Below are positions 25,301-38,600 of a DNA stretch of 64,000 bases, piece by piece (within the stretch, counting starts at the first letter, position 1; every line of letters starts with the position of its first letter). The position numbers and the translations under genes were made by a program. The stretch is taken from assembly GCA_037389465.1 (NCBI GenBank), contig JAZARR010000159.1:6044501-6108500 (forward strand), read 5' to 3'. Below the pieces are notes generated by a model. That model was not told the DNA's origin, searched no databases, and worked only from the letters and a program-made list of their open reading frames with translations. The stretch is from Baylisascaris procyonis. Its lineage: Eukaryota; Nematoda; Chromadorea; Rhabditida; Ascarididae.

Positions 25301-28300
25301 AATGATTCACGTAGGTGCTTTTTCTTTGCACAAAAAACAACAATCGGGGATTGAAATATTTATACTTTACTGAAATTGCTTCAGTAGTTTGAATGCCATT
25401 ATGTTTCATCATTTATTATGCAGCCTCTTTTTTTGCCGTATCTCGACGTTTATAACTCATCGATTTCAAGGCTCAACCTTACAGAAAGGTCATGTATTCG
25501 GTATGTTGTAGCAAGCAAAAGAGGCTTAAGTTGCTCACAGTTTCCAAAACGGAAGTGAATTTGAAAGAAAAATGGAATAATGGTAGTTTGTTTGACCACG
25601 ATTAGTGAACGAATGTGTACTCAGGAAACTCTTCATCGTTGCGCTGCCGGCCTATCGTTAAATTTTGAATTCGCCAGAGGATTTGTGAACATCAAAACAT
25701 GGTAATGGCCGCCCGATTCATCTGAGATGTAGTATTTCGATAAATATGGGCTTTAATGCGGTACAGAGTCCCCTATGACTTTAGTTTTTAGTCTCATCTT
25801 CCAAAGAAAGAAGCGATGTTGTATAGGAGATCTTTTAGGAGAGCCTGTGATTTGCGGATTTACTCGTTCTTTCGGGCAAAGACTATCAGCAACAGGAGAG
25901 CGCTACGAGTATGTGAAGCCAATACTGTTTTCGGGTGGAATTGGTAGCATAGAAGATTCACAAAAATCAAAAGTCCCGTGCAGCCGAGGTATGCTGCTGG
26001 CCAAGATCGGTGGACCAGCATATCGCATTGGTCTAGGCGGAGGAGCGGCCAGCTCTGTTGCCGTTCAAGGTACGTTTTGTTCTTGTTTGCAGAAAAAATC
26101 CCATCATCAGTGGCGCTGTCATTTCAATGATCAAAAGTACACTTGCTCTTGTTATCTGAAAGGAGATAGGACAATCGTTTTTTGGAAGTTCAGTACAATT
26201 ACAAAATTTTGGTAGATGGTACGAGCAAATATTGCTTCCCTGTTAGCTTTTTTGTGCTTAAATTGTAATTCGGAGTTTTAAATTTAAAGCGAACGAAATT
26301 TTCTCACTGATCATCCACGAGTTTAGTGGTATTAAAGTTTGTTTTCTTAAGCACATGAAGTGGTAACTCAGCTGTGGTCAGCTTCCCACTTCTTGGTGTG
26401 TTTCTGCAAAACTTTTATATTTTTACATAGACAAATTATGGTGGTATCACATCTTATGCTCTATGCCTGAGTATATATGTGATCGATATATCTGACACTT
26501 TCAAGTGGCGAGCTTCAGAAGCTACGCCATTGAAATTCGGTTGAATATCAACTACACAGCGTGGTTTCTTTGCCCCTTACTGTTCATCAGGTATTGCATG
26601 AATTCTTGACATTTGTAAATACAATTGAATACGCAATTAATCTTGCTTTTTAAGTGAGTGGGTGTAGCACTAAAACAAATTCTTTTGTTCACCATCTCTG
26701 CACACTTTCTGTTTCGTTTATTTTGAAATACAGTACAGTAAGGGTGCATGTATACTTTTAACTTCCACTCTGTACGGGGTAGTGTAAGTGTATCAAGTTT
26801 AGTATCATGCAGCATAGGTTTATCGATGAATGTGCAACCGGTGCACGTTCACTGGAATCGCTTATTTAGAGGAATATTTCAAAAATACAATTTCGAGGAT
26901 TTTGTTGAGGCGAGCAGAACTATTGCTCTATTTCAGTTACTGATCAGTTGCCGTGTTAGGCAAATGTGGTTATGGATATATGTGCATGCATTTAAGTGTC
27001 AGCAAGCTCAAAAAAAAAAAGAACACTGAACCCTTCTTTTTTTATACAGGGTAGAATACAGCAAGTTGTGTCAAGCGAGAATATATTCAAAACGGCTTCG
27101 GTTTATCTGGTTTAATAGGCGATTAGACCTTATATAATGAAGTATTTCTGAATATTTGATATTCATCAATTTAAAATGTCGTTTGAGAACTTGCAGGATG
27201 TTTCGTTATCGGTACCCCACTTCCAAAATGATAAATTTTTCACGAATATCGAAGGCGGGCGGCGAAAAATTTATAATATTATCCTCCTAACGGTCACGAA
27301 GCAAGAAAAATTCCATGCGAATGTTTGAGGCTGGTGCACAGTTTTGGCCTTTGATCAGAAACTTGCTCATCTCTGTTCGATGATTAAAAAAAGAGTCGCA
27401 ATGGATTCCCACAAATTTATGATTTTTATTAGAGAGTCAATCGGTTAGAGCACTATAACAAATCGAGCTCTCTGTGCTTTCTTTTATTTCCTTTGTGAGT
27501 AGTATATAGATAATTATAAGAAATTTCATTTTCCTCGTCCGCCTGCAGTAATGTTTTAAGCGCAATGTATAATTCTTGAATAGCGTATGAAAAATAGTCG
27601 CTCCTCTCTTCCTCTCTTCTTCCTCCTCTCTCTCTCTCTTCTGCTCTTCTATAAAGAAATATTCCGAATACAGGTGCAAGTTAGGTGCAATATTCTCCAT
27701 TCTATGCACACAGCTATAGTCTTATGCTATTTTCGAAAAATTGAAGTACGTTTTCAGTGCACTATAGTCGTGTGTTCTAGCAACGGTTCAAATAGCTTAC
27801 TGTGCCAGTTTTTGGGTAAAACTTCTAAAGCGATACAATGCCAAGTCGAAAAACTCGTGCCAAAACTCTCATAAAATGAGTTCAGTTAAAAGCAAGTTTT
27901 ATTGCAATCAATGATGCAGTAAACTCAATCCTTATTTCAGTATGCTTCTTCGACGTCTCTGCTTAAATTTCACGCGAATTTTTTTTAGGTGATTCGAATC
28001 GTTATGCGGAACTCGATTTCAATGCCGTACAGCGAGGTGATCCAGAAATGGAGCAAAAACTTCATCGAGTTGTACGCGCATGTGTCGAATATGGTGAGAA
28101 TAATCCAATTCTGTCGATACACGATCAAGGCGCGGGTGGAAATGGTAATCATCACTCACATATTTCATCTTTTGAAATATTGTTCAGCTCACTTCTATTA
28201 TTCATTCAGTACACAAATAAGCAGTCAATTTTTAGAGTCGCATATATGCCGCAAAGTTCGCGAACTTTGCCCACTGAGTTCAGAGAAAAGTCACAAAGAA

Positions 28301-29590
28301 TGAAAAATTTTGCTGGTAGTACAGAAAACTGCAAAAGTCATAGTGAGACTCTGTGATTGACACTGTCAATGCGGACACGCTTTTTACCGCAGCGTATACC
28401 TCAAATGTGTGGTCTTTTTTTGCTATGGAGGTATTGTTTGGGTTGAAGGGCAGTAACATATCGAAACAGTATCTATAAAGATGTATACTTTTCGAACATT
28501 AAGAAAAATCACTGTGTTTAACAATCTGATTGACCCAATGCTAACAATATTTTTGAACTCAACGCTATTCGAAGGGCCCATTTCACCGTTCCAAAGCTAC
28601 GTCTAACCCATAAAGGCCTCATGCTTTCAATCGGACCCTGAAAAATGCCCAAACGCTGTTTCTAATCGGGAAATTTTGACCTGAAAGGAACTCATCAGGC
28701 TAGATCGCATCAGTTTGTTTGTTAATTGCTGAACGAATTTTGCCCTATGACTTCACTGTGAATATGCAAATTTTGGTCGCCTTTGCACCATCCTGTGGTC
28801 AGAAATTTTGAGAGGTTCGTTTTCTTAGAGGAAGATGAAAAGTTTTCGAATGTAGTTTCTAGTTTCCCACCTATGTTCACATACCTATATGATCCACAAC
28901 GGAAACCACATCTTCCTTAAAAAAGGTTTTCAAAGTATTGCATTAAATTTTACAAGCTAAAATAATATTCGTTGTAAAACATTAAGTCAGTAGAAGCTTA
29001 TTATCAGCACCCGAGGCAAGACTCAACGTCTTAGACCGTTTAGGCAAACGTGGAGTGGGGCATAAACTCACACATTAGTTCATGTTTAGTTTCGATTGTT
29101 TCGAAGATTAAATGGCGTATGTTCGCTTACAACATCTTCATCGTAACAACGAAGATGACTTTCTGATCTAATCAGTAAGGGAAGTTATTATTGCTTTATA
29201 TTTTGAAAACGAATTATAAAGTCAGTAAAACATTTAGGTAATGTGCTGAAGGAATTGGTGGATGGCGAAGAAGGTGGTGCAGTTATTGAAGCGTCTAGAT
29301 TTCCACTTGGCGATCCGACTATATCGATTCGTGAACTATGGGGTGCTGAATACCAGGAGAACGATGCTGTTTTGCTGCGTGAAAACAGCATTGACACCGT
29401 ACAACAGATCGCAAAACGTGAAAAGTGCAACGTCTCTCTTGTGGGCAAAGTAACTGGTGACCGCAAGGTTTGTTCTTAAAAATTAACATCGCTGTATACT
29501 CCTCTCTGTAAGGGTTAGGCACTTCTTAGAAAACCCCTCTTCTGGTAGCTCATAGTTCATACTGGATATAAGACTGAGAAATCTTGATAC

Positions 29591-29637
<47 letters not shown>

Positions 29638-32600
29638 ATGGCTTGCGTGTAGGAAACATGACATTAAAAAGTGGCGGTATTATTAGCATACACTTTCGTA
29701 CTTCATAACTACTATTTGTTTTTGAGACAAATCATTTGGCTAATTGAGCATGATTGTATATATAATGTGGTAAATGTTGACGCACAGGAATTTTCTAAAC
29801 CGAAGATTAGTATTTCAGCTGAAAACTTCCACAACGATAGGGCATCAAAACTTGTTGGGAATCTGACAGAGGGTGCTGCAGATATAAGTTAAGTAGAATG
29901 TGTTATACGCACAACTGCTGCATCCGGCAATCTGATTTACCCAAATCCTCACTTGTATACATCACCGCCACGGAAAAATTTAGTGCTGAAATATGCTAAG
30001 AATTGTTCATCGGTTAGCTTTTTCGTATCCTATCCGCTCTCAGTTCCTCCAGATATGCCTCCTGAGGCAGATTTGTTTGGCCGAGATGCTGCGCTCAAGA
30101 AATAATTGGGAGACACTGAAAATCAGTTTGATTTCTATATCACCTCAAATCAAATTCGATGATGAATTTGCAATATTCAGGGGGGACGGGGTGGGGATGG
30201 GAATGTTTTTAGGCAGAATTTCAGCCGATTTTCATATTTCAAAGGCTTTCAATAATGTTGAAAAACTTTGTTCAAAGACGCCGTGATCGCTTTCAAACAT
30301 GAATTAGTTTATGAGATGTGAAATTATGTTATATACAGCCATAATGCCACTTTATATGCTATTTTCTTACATATACTCCATTCCCCCATATGAATACAAG
30401 TTCCGTCAAAATCTTTTGTCTGATTAAGGCTTCAAGAGATTTCATATGTGTGGATTCTGCGAGCTTATCAAAAATTATTTTTCAACTCAAGGTTGTAGTT
30501 ATTGTGAGCAATGGAATACTGTGGTCGTCGGGATGCTGACCCGCTTTATTGCAACAAAAAGTATTTAGCATTGTCTAAAAATAAGCATTAAAAAAGAAGG
30601 GAGGAGAAGTTACGCTACAAAATATTACTTCGTCTTGTCGTGAAGAGTGCATTTGTTTCATTGAAAATAAACTTAGCACCATTCCCTTATGAAGTATTTT
30701 AGCTGTGTCTTGTGCAACATTTCTTTTGATGATAATTTTCAAATTACGGACTCGTGTTTCCTTGATTTACACTTGAAAGTACATGATCACAAGAAGTGTG
30801 GAGTTATAGCTTAAGATACTTGAGTACGAGGAGTAGTGTGGCTGCAAGTTGACGTGGTCTAGCGATTTGTGGCATATCTAAAAATTAACGTATTTCGGTA
30901 CGGCATATACAGCCGTTTTTATAGCCATGTGATGGTGATTGCAAAGCAATCGTTTGTTTTATTCTCTCCTCTGTAGTATAAACTCTCAATTTTTAAGGTT
31001 GTCGTCTTGGACTATAACTCTACAAGCACAAATGATGCTCCAGTCAATCTGGATTTGGGCCTTCTTGGAAACAGACCTCCGAAGGTAAGCGATGATGTAA
31101 CGTTCAAGTGTTTGCTATTTGAACTGAATCTAGAACCACTCAATTAATAGGTTTCGTGGCAATATTTTTAGGGCGGAAACATCGTTCTTAATTGATAAGA
31201 TCAGTGAAGGAGAATAAAAATGGGATTGTTTGCTCAAATGTTACAGCAAAAACGTATGCATATATTTGTGTGCACAAAATATCCAGTAATTTTGTATAAC
31301 GTATCGCTTATTAGACCTTTTACGTATTCGATACGTCCATTGTTCAGTAGAATGCTGTGTACATTATTTGATGGGAGATGTGATCGGTAGGGAAGGAGAG
31401 GAGTGAAACTTAGGTTTTTTTGCGGCCATCCCTCTTTTTTTCGCTTGGTTGAAATAGAAAGTACTGAATGCTAAGCGCGAACTCTAGCGATTCGCATCCG
31501 CAGACGGAATCAGACATTTAATTTTGCCTATTTAATGGCCACTGAATGCAAATTCAACAACTGTCAATTGTCCAGGAACTTGTAGCTTAGGAGGTGTAAC
31601 AACATGAAATTATTTAAAAGAGGGGATGGGAGGTGGTTAGAGAATAACTGTCGTTTTTGTCGATGAACTTCTGATTAGCTGTGTGTTGTTGTTCTTTTAG
31701 AACGGAGATCCCTTATCACGATTATTGCTTCCGCTGAAAATTGCTGCAGCAGTAGAGCACAAAAACTAACCACAATTTGCGTATTATAGATATATTCTGC
31801 CTGCATTTTTCGCCTCGGCACTCAAAAAATTCGCCGTAATCATTAGTTTTGATCTCTCTCACTCGAGAAAAGCATTTGATGTTGAGGTGTGCTGAAAAAC
31901 GATGGAATAATCGTAGGGGAACTGATAGCTGTTGCTTCTTTATCGAGGGAACCAGCAAGTTTGGTTTTTAAGAATTTGAGGGTCTGTTAAGACCGACTGG
32001 CGAACTATTGTGAAATGGCTATTGTCTGTTGGTATACTCATCAATTATAACTAGGTATTTATCTCTCATTAAACGCGTAGTAAGCATAGCCTTATAACTA
32101 CGAAGAGTTCAGGTGTTCCATTTGGAATCAGTTAAGAATGCAACCGAACCGCTGCAAATTCCCTCTTCACTCAGCACTCAAGACGCACTCGCATTGGTGT
32201 TACGTTTGCCATCTGTTGCCTCCAAAAGGTTCCTAACGAATAAGGTGAGGCATGCTAACCCTTACTTTAACATTATTTCATTTTAGTGTTATTGAGTTGG
32301 GTTTTTCATCCTTTCTTTGCTGTTATCTTGTGTAGGGAGGGGGGTGCGGGTTGGCGGGGGGGGGGGGAGGGGAGTGGGCAGTTGGCACTATCATTTTGTT
32401 TAAAATTCAGTCTTTTGTGCATCGCTCCTTCTCGGGTTTCATTTATAAAGTAAATAAAAGGCGTAGTGAGAGAAATTTTTTTTATTTTTTTCGCATATTA
32501 TACCCCTACACGAAAAAATGCCTACGCGCCCATATAATTTCCCATTTGTCTGCATTTTCTCGGCTATCGCATGCAAACTTTTCGTTCGGTGCATACATTT

Positions 32601-35600
32601 GTAGTTGCACAATTGAAGGATCTCAATCTCTTATACATTACTTTTCGATTATTAGTCTCCCCACTCATTTTCCCAATCCGTCACTTTCAATACGATACTT
32701 CTGCAGCAACATCATTTTCGATTACTTTCGATTAAACTTATGCCTAGAAGGATTGTAAAAGTGACAAATTCCTCATGAAACGTCGTTTCTGAGAAGTTGG
32801 AGATTTTTTTTGCATATGACGCATCTACAGGAAAAAATATTCATGCACGTGCAACCTACCAAGCTGAGCAAACAGACAGTTTGTTAGCTATGTGTCAAAA
32901 AAACTTGGTGCTACGTTATATGCGATTCACCATATGTGATTCAGCGAATGTTTCACGAAACTAATAAATTGCAGGTGGATCGTTCAGTGACAGGATTGAT
33001 CGCTCAGCAACAATGTGTTGGACCATTGCAAACGCCAGTTGCTGATGTCGCTGTTGTTGCGTTCTCCTACTGGCATAATGTAAGGCAAAAAAGAGCCTCA
33101 ATGAGATTAGATGAGTAAAATACGCCCACAAATATATTCTAAAATATGCCAGTTCATTCAGCTATTGCTGCTTACTGTTTGTGCTGACATGTTGTACACT
33201 GCATTCTTTGAAATGAGGGCCTAGAAAGCGACCTCCAGTTAGTAGTACGAAGCTGTAAAGTTGTTGCACATGCATTCCGCTAATATTATCGTCATTTGAA
33301 GAATTGTATGCTTAGTTCTGTGGGCAATGTGCCGCTTGTGGGCACTACTGGAGTGACCATGAAGTTGTCTCTATCTGAAAGAGCAGTTGTTAACGCAATG
33401 ATATTTCGTTTCACGAATATTTCTACGTTGTTTTTAGCGGCTTATTGCAAACAGACAAATATGAAACGTACTAATATTTAAATGCATTTTTCACACTAAA
33501 TGCTTGACTCGTCAGCAAAGAATAGGAATAACGGGGAAAATTCCATGTAAATATACAAACGAATTTATAACGCATTGCGCTCACCCATTCTTATCCACTA
33601 ATGGATACACGATTCATGCTCAGTTGTTTCGTTCCATGGATTTGGATTTGGTGAAAGAACAACTAATCAATCTGCTGAATTTTAATTGAACGCCCAAGTT
33701 GATTTGTATTGCAAGCTAAGTGAACAATTAAACATTTTAACGCGATAGTAAAATAGCTGGCTTTCCCATAAGGAAACACAAACACAAGTGAGCAGTTCAT
33801 ACAGTAACTGTCAGTACTCATTCCGGGGGCCATGTAACCGCTAACTGACGTATTTATTTAACGTTTATATAGTCGACCGACCAATTATTTTCGTCAAGTT
33901 TAATTACAACCATATTTCTATTGAATTTATTCAATTTATGATAACTATAAAATTTTTCAAGAATAAAAAGAGCAATAGAAAGAGTTTCTCAATTTTTGTT
34001 AAAATTCCACCTTTTAAAAATGCTCAACGAAAACGCATAAAGCCAAATACGGCATTCTTTGTTCGTTTATTTTTCCAGCTAATCTGTATCACGACGCAAT
34101 TCTAGCGCTTCCATTTCCTTCACGCGCATTTCAACGTTTTATAGTTCGGAGCTGCGGTAGCAGTTGGTGAGCAACCGATCAAAGGGCTCGTGAACGCTGA
34201 AGCTGGAGCCCGTATGTCACTTGCCGAAGCACTCACCAATTTGGTCTTTGCTGGAATATCGCACAGAAAGGTTGCATTACTTTATTGCAGTCGCAATCAT
34301 CACAGCCGAGTCGTATGTATAAGAGGCATAACAGGCATAACATTCGTCTGCTCACAGTCCGGCTTAAAATTAGAAGGAAATTCTTAAGAGAGTTCGAGAA
34401 CTCGTCAACAAAGAAACACGTCAGCTGTGTATTCACGTCATTGTCAATGTGCCGATTTCGCCTGATTTCTTAAGACATGCAGTTAATAGTTTATAGGACG
34501 ATCGTGCAGTTTTGCAGCAGCAGCGTAAGTATGCGAACTTTCTGCTGTGACGCAAGTGTCGCATGGCGCAACAGTGATATTCTAGCTCACAAATGTCGCC
34601 TTACGAAATCAAGACATAAAATAACACGAACCACTATATTTTACACACAAAGAATAAGAGGGAAACTGAAGAGTAGTAGGGAATTGACAGAATAAGAACA
34701 AGCAGGTATTAAATAGTTTACTAGCAGATTGACAGTTAGGCAGAGAAAGAATATAGTTAGATAGAGGTTGAATATATCCTCCATAGAACCATCCAGGTTT
34801 TAGAAAAAGAATAATAGCAGTATAGTTGAAAGGTTTGCTTTTGCTTATGATCTCATTAATGGAATAACGCTTGGCACAGTTTCTGATTGGCACTTCCTCG
34901 TACGTAATCGTTTGACGTTTATGCCAGCTTATAGGTAAGCGTTATTGAAATTTGGTATTTTTTCCCTTCCCTTAAAAAGAAGAGATTTCAGCAAGAAGAT
35001 GGGGCGTATCTAATGCTTCAAAAATAAGAAGTATGTTTAGCGCAATCACGACCGGAGCCCTTTCATATGACACGTGTAAATATTTGCTAAGTCAGAAAGA
35101 AAGTTTTGCGCTTATTTAAGTTCCGTGTGTTTTTATGTGGTTGTGAGTGGAAATGATGAAGTATATTTGCATGGGATAGGACGTAAAGTGCAGCGGAAAT
35201 TGGATGTGGGCGGCAAAGCTCCGTGGCGAAGGTGCGCGACTTGTAAGTGCTTGCGATGCTCTCTGCGACGCAATGAAACAGGTGGGAGTCGCAGTCGATG
35301 GCGGCAAAGACTCTCTATCGATGGCTGCGAAGGTTCGTCTGCTTCTGTTCACTTCTGCTCCTGTGCACGGGAGCAGAAGTGAATTTTTGAATAAATGACC
35401 TTGGTCAGCGGTCACGAGGGCATCCGAATCGGTAGGATGGCCAGAAATCTTCTGGGCTCCTCAAACTGCCCTAAACGAACAGTACGATGCTTTAAACTAT
35501 GAAAACAGTTGAAAGTATTGATGTCGTACGAAATAACTAAACGATACCACTGAAGTTTCGTTGCGCATCATTCCAATGCAATATGTTCCGCCGCTCTTTT

Positions 35601-38600
35601 TTTTTGCGATGCATACTGCAGCTCAAAACTTTTCATTCTTCATATAAGTTTCTGGTTTTTAATAGCCAAAGAGATGCATGAAAAAAGGGAAACAAACGTT
35701 AAATTTTTCGAGTGATCGCTCGAAATCTTCTCTTTCAGCAAGCTTCCACCCATCTTTTTCTTGTTTCACCTTCGACACGGTTCTTCAAAATCACATAAAC
35801 AATTTCGCCATTTTGATTTCACTTATGAGTGCTCTTTATTCTGCATTGAAATATTTAAAGGTGAATGGAGAAGTTGTGAAAGCACCTGGTACGCTGGTCT
35901 TGAGCGCATATGCACCATGTCCGAATGTCGCTCGTGTGGTTACGCCCGACCTTAAAGGAGCGACAAGTGAGTATTATTGTGTTTATAAAATCAGATGGAA
36001 CAGCCGCATCTAAGATTACTTTTGTTGATGTGATGAATGTTGCTTTTTCCTTTCTCCAGTGAAGTTGTTGTGAAAAAAGCTGAACAAATCCAAGTATATC
36101 AACTTTGTGTAAGTGAAGTTTCAACTTGAGGAAGTTGCCGAAATGGTGGTTTGTTTTGTGGTCATTTCAGTGCTCGTCAGAAGAAACACTGCTCCAACCG
36201 TCGTTTTCGCACGATTTTTTCACGCAATCTCTTAAGTTGATCAATGAACGCATAAAGCCCTCTTAGATAAAGCAAGTAGCTGTAAGATGCCATTAACTGT
36301 TAGAGTAGTGTAAGTAACTTGCCTCATCTCCACTATTACTTCCTCATCGTTCATGAAATTGTGTCCTTCCAATTTTTACACTGTGCTATGAAATGTATGT
36401 TAATCCTCGAAAAGTTCTGTTCGAAATTTGTGGAAACCAATTTGAATTTGAGCACTTGAAACACAAAGCTTTTTGTGATGTGGTGAAATTTTGCCAGCGA
36501 ATTATTGAATTAAAGGAATTGTAGATGGTGAGTGCACTGCAGAGTGCGCGTACTCTATGGATAACAAAGAAATCCATTATATTAATATGGAGTATTTGGT
36601 TTGCTTTTTGCACGCATGATGTATTAGTACGGCGCATTTTTAGATGGAGACCTTTCGCGCCTTATATACATAAGATTCGGCAATGATGGTAGCCAGCACC
36701 GTCTTGGAGGTACTGCATTGGCGCAATGCCTCAAGCAATTAGGCGATACGACGTGCGATATCGAAGACTTCGATCTATTCTCGAAAGCGTTCGACATAAC
36801 ACAGGTTTTAATTAAAGGTGGGCTTAGATACCTTCCATAAAATTGTTTTTTATGCCGCCTGAATCCGTTTAACAATCTTGCCAGCTTTAAAAGTTCCCTC
36901 CATCAATATTGCCCTGCTGTAGTGTTCTGAAAACAAGTGCTTGTGATACCTTTGAAAGCCAACTACTAGGCTCGGCTCTCAGAATAGCGGCTGATGAATG
37001 CTTCAGGTGATCGAATATTAGCTGGACATGACGTGAGCGATGGCGGACTTATCGTCTGCATTCTCGAGATGGCTTTCGCTGGAAATCGATCATTTGTTCT
37101 GCAGATGTGCTCGACATCCGGTATGTATTAGCTGATGGCCTATAAACGTGAAGCGTTCTATCGGTCTCCTCATTAGCGTCAAAAGTGTTTGGCAAAAGAC
37201 AGAATTTGGTCGTTTAAAGAATAAGCAGCTAGAAGGTGTAGGAAAACAGCATGCTCGCAACCTTCCGAAACGTTTAAAGGTGAAGGACCAATAAAGATGG
37301 GGGTGAAACTCAAAAGGATAGCAGATTTCGAAATGGACCTATGTTCGATGAGAGAAGAGAAGGGGTGTATGCTTGAGAAAATTTAGTAAAGGTTTCATAT
37401 TCTGAAATAGGATTTTTTCAGCCACTGTAACGTGATAATGCATTTAAAATTTCCAAGGTAGCTTTTTAGCATCGACTGTTGGTATAGTGAGGATAGAATG
37501 AGAAAAAATTCATAAACACCAATGTCACGATGTAAGAGATCTTGCTTCATAAGATAAGGTGCTCCCTAAACAAGGTGCTATACATGTTCTTCCGGCTGAG
37601 GACACTAAATTTCATCCGAATCTTTCTCATATTCTAATTCTCCTTTTTTCGCATAGAAGTTGTTAAAATTTGGGTATAACAGCCATGTTTGCACACATGC
37701 ATGTGTGTATTTACAATGCGCATTATGGCAACATCGTACCTGCACATATTTATGCTAGTGCATGTGTGTGGTTGTGTGCTCTTCCGTTACTTTCAAGATG
37801 GAAACTAGTGAAGCATTAGTGGGTAATGTGGTGGTCATATACTACACAGTAGTAGATGACTTCCAATATCAACTTTATAGGCGAAGGAGCAGCTTTGCGA
37901 GAATTTATAAAGTTTCATGACAAAAGCATTTATTTTGCGATTATTTGAGTCGCATCTCATAATTTCTCATTAGCAGTTTACGGCCGATCCGATTGGAAAA
38001 CCGAATATTTCTGGAATATTTGCATGAGCGATCAGACCAAATAAGATATCGGTGGATTTCTGAACGCTCTAATTTGCTCAGCTTTTTGTGAAATATTCGT
38101 GAGTAAAATTTGTCGCAGTAAATTATCGTGAATGCAGTCATTTTCATTGCTGTGTAAAATTTCCAGATTTGAAAAATGTTTCTTTAACAGAGAACAATTC
38201 GTTCCAATTCGTTACGAAAATACCAAAAAATAGCTGATTTTTATTCAAATCGAGTAACTCAAAATGTTGCGAACTTTTGTTGAAGAAAAGTGAATTTTCC
38301 TGAATCTTTTACGAAACAAAAATTATTCACGATTGCTCACACTTGCAGGATTGTTCACGAATTACGAGAAAAAAAACTTGAAAAAACTAATTGCTGGCAT
38401 TCTTTTTTGACGCGTGCTACGTAATTAGCGCTTCAAACTCAGTAAGAATCGACTGGTCTTTTTGCCACGAAGTTCTTGGTGGGGAATATTGTCGCAGTTG
38501 TAAGCGTCGTTACTACTTTTCGTTATGAAATGTCACTTTCATGTGCTTTGGCAAGTTTGCTTATCTTTCCATTTTAATGTGCATATTTGCAAATTACATC

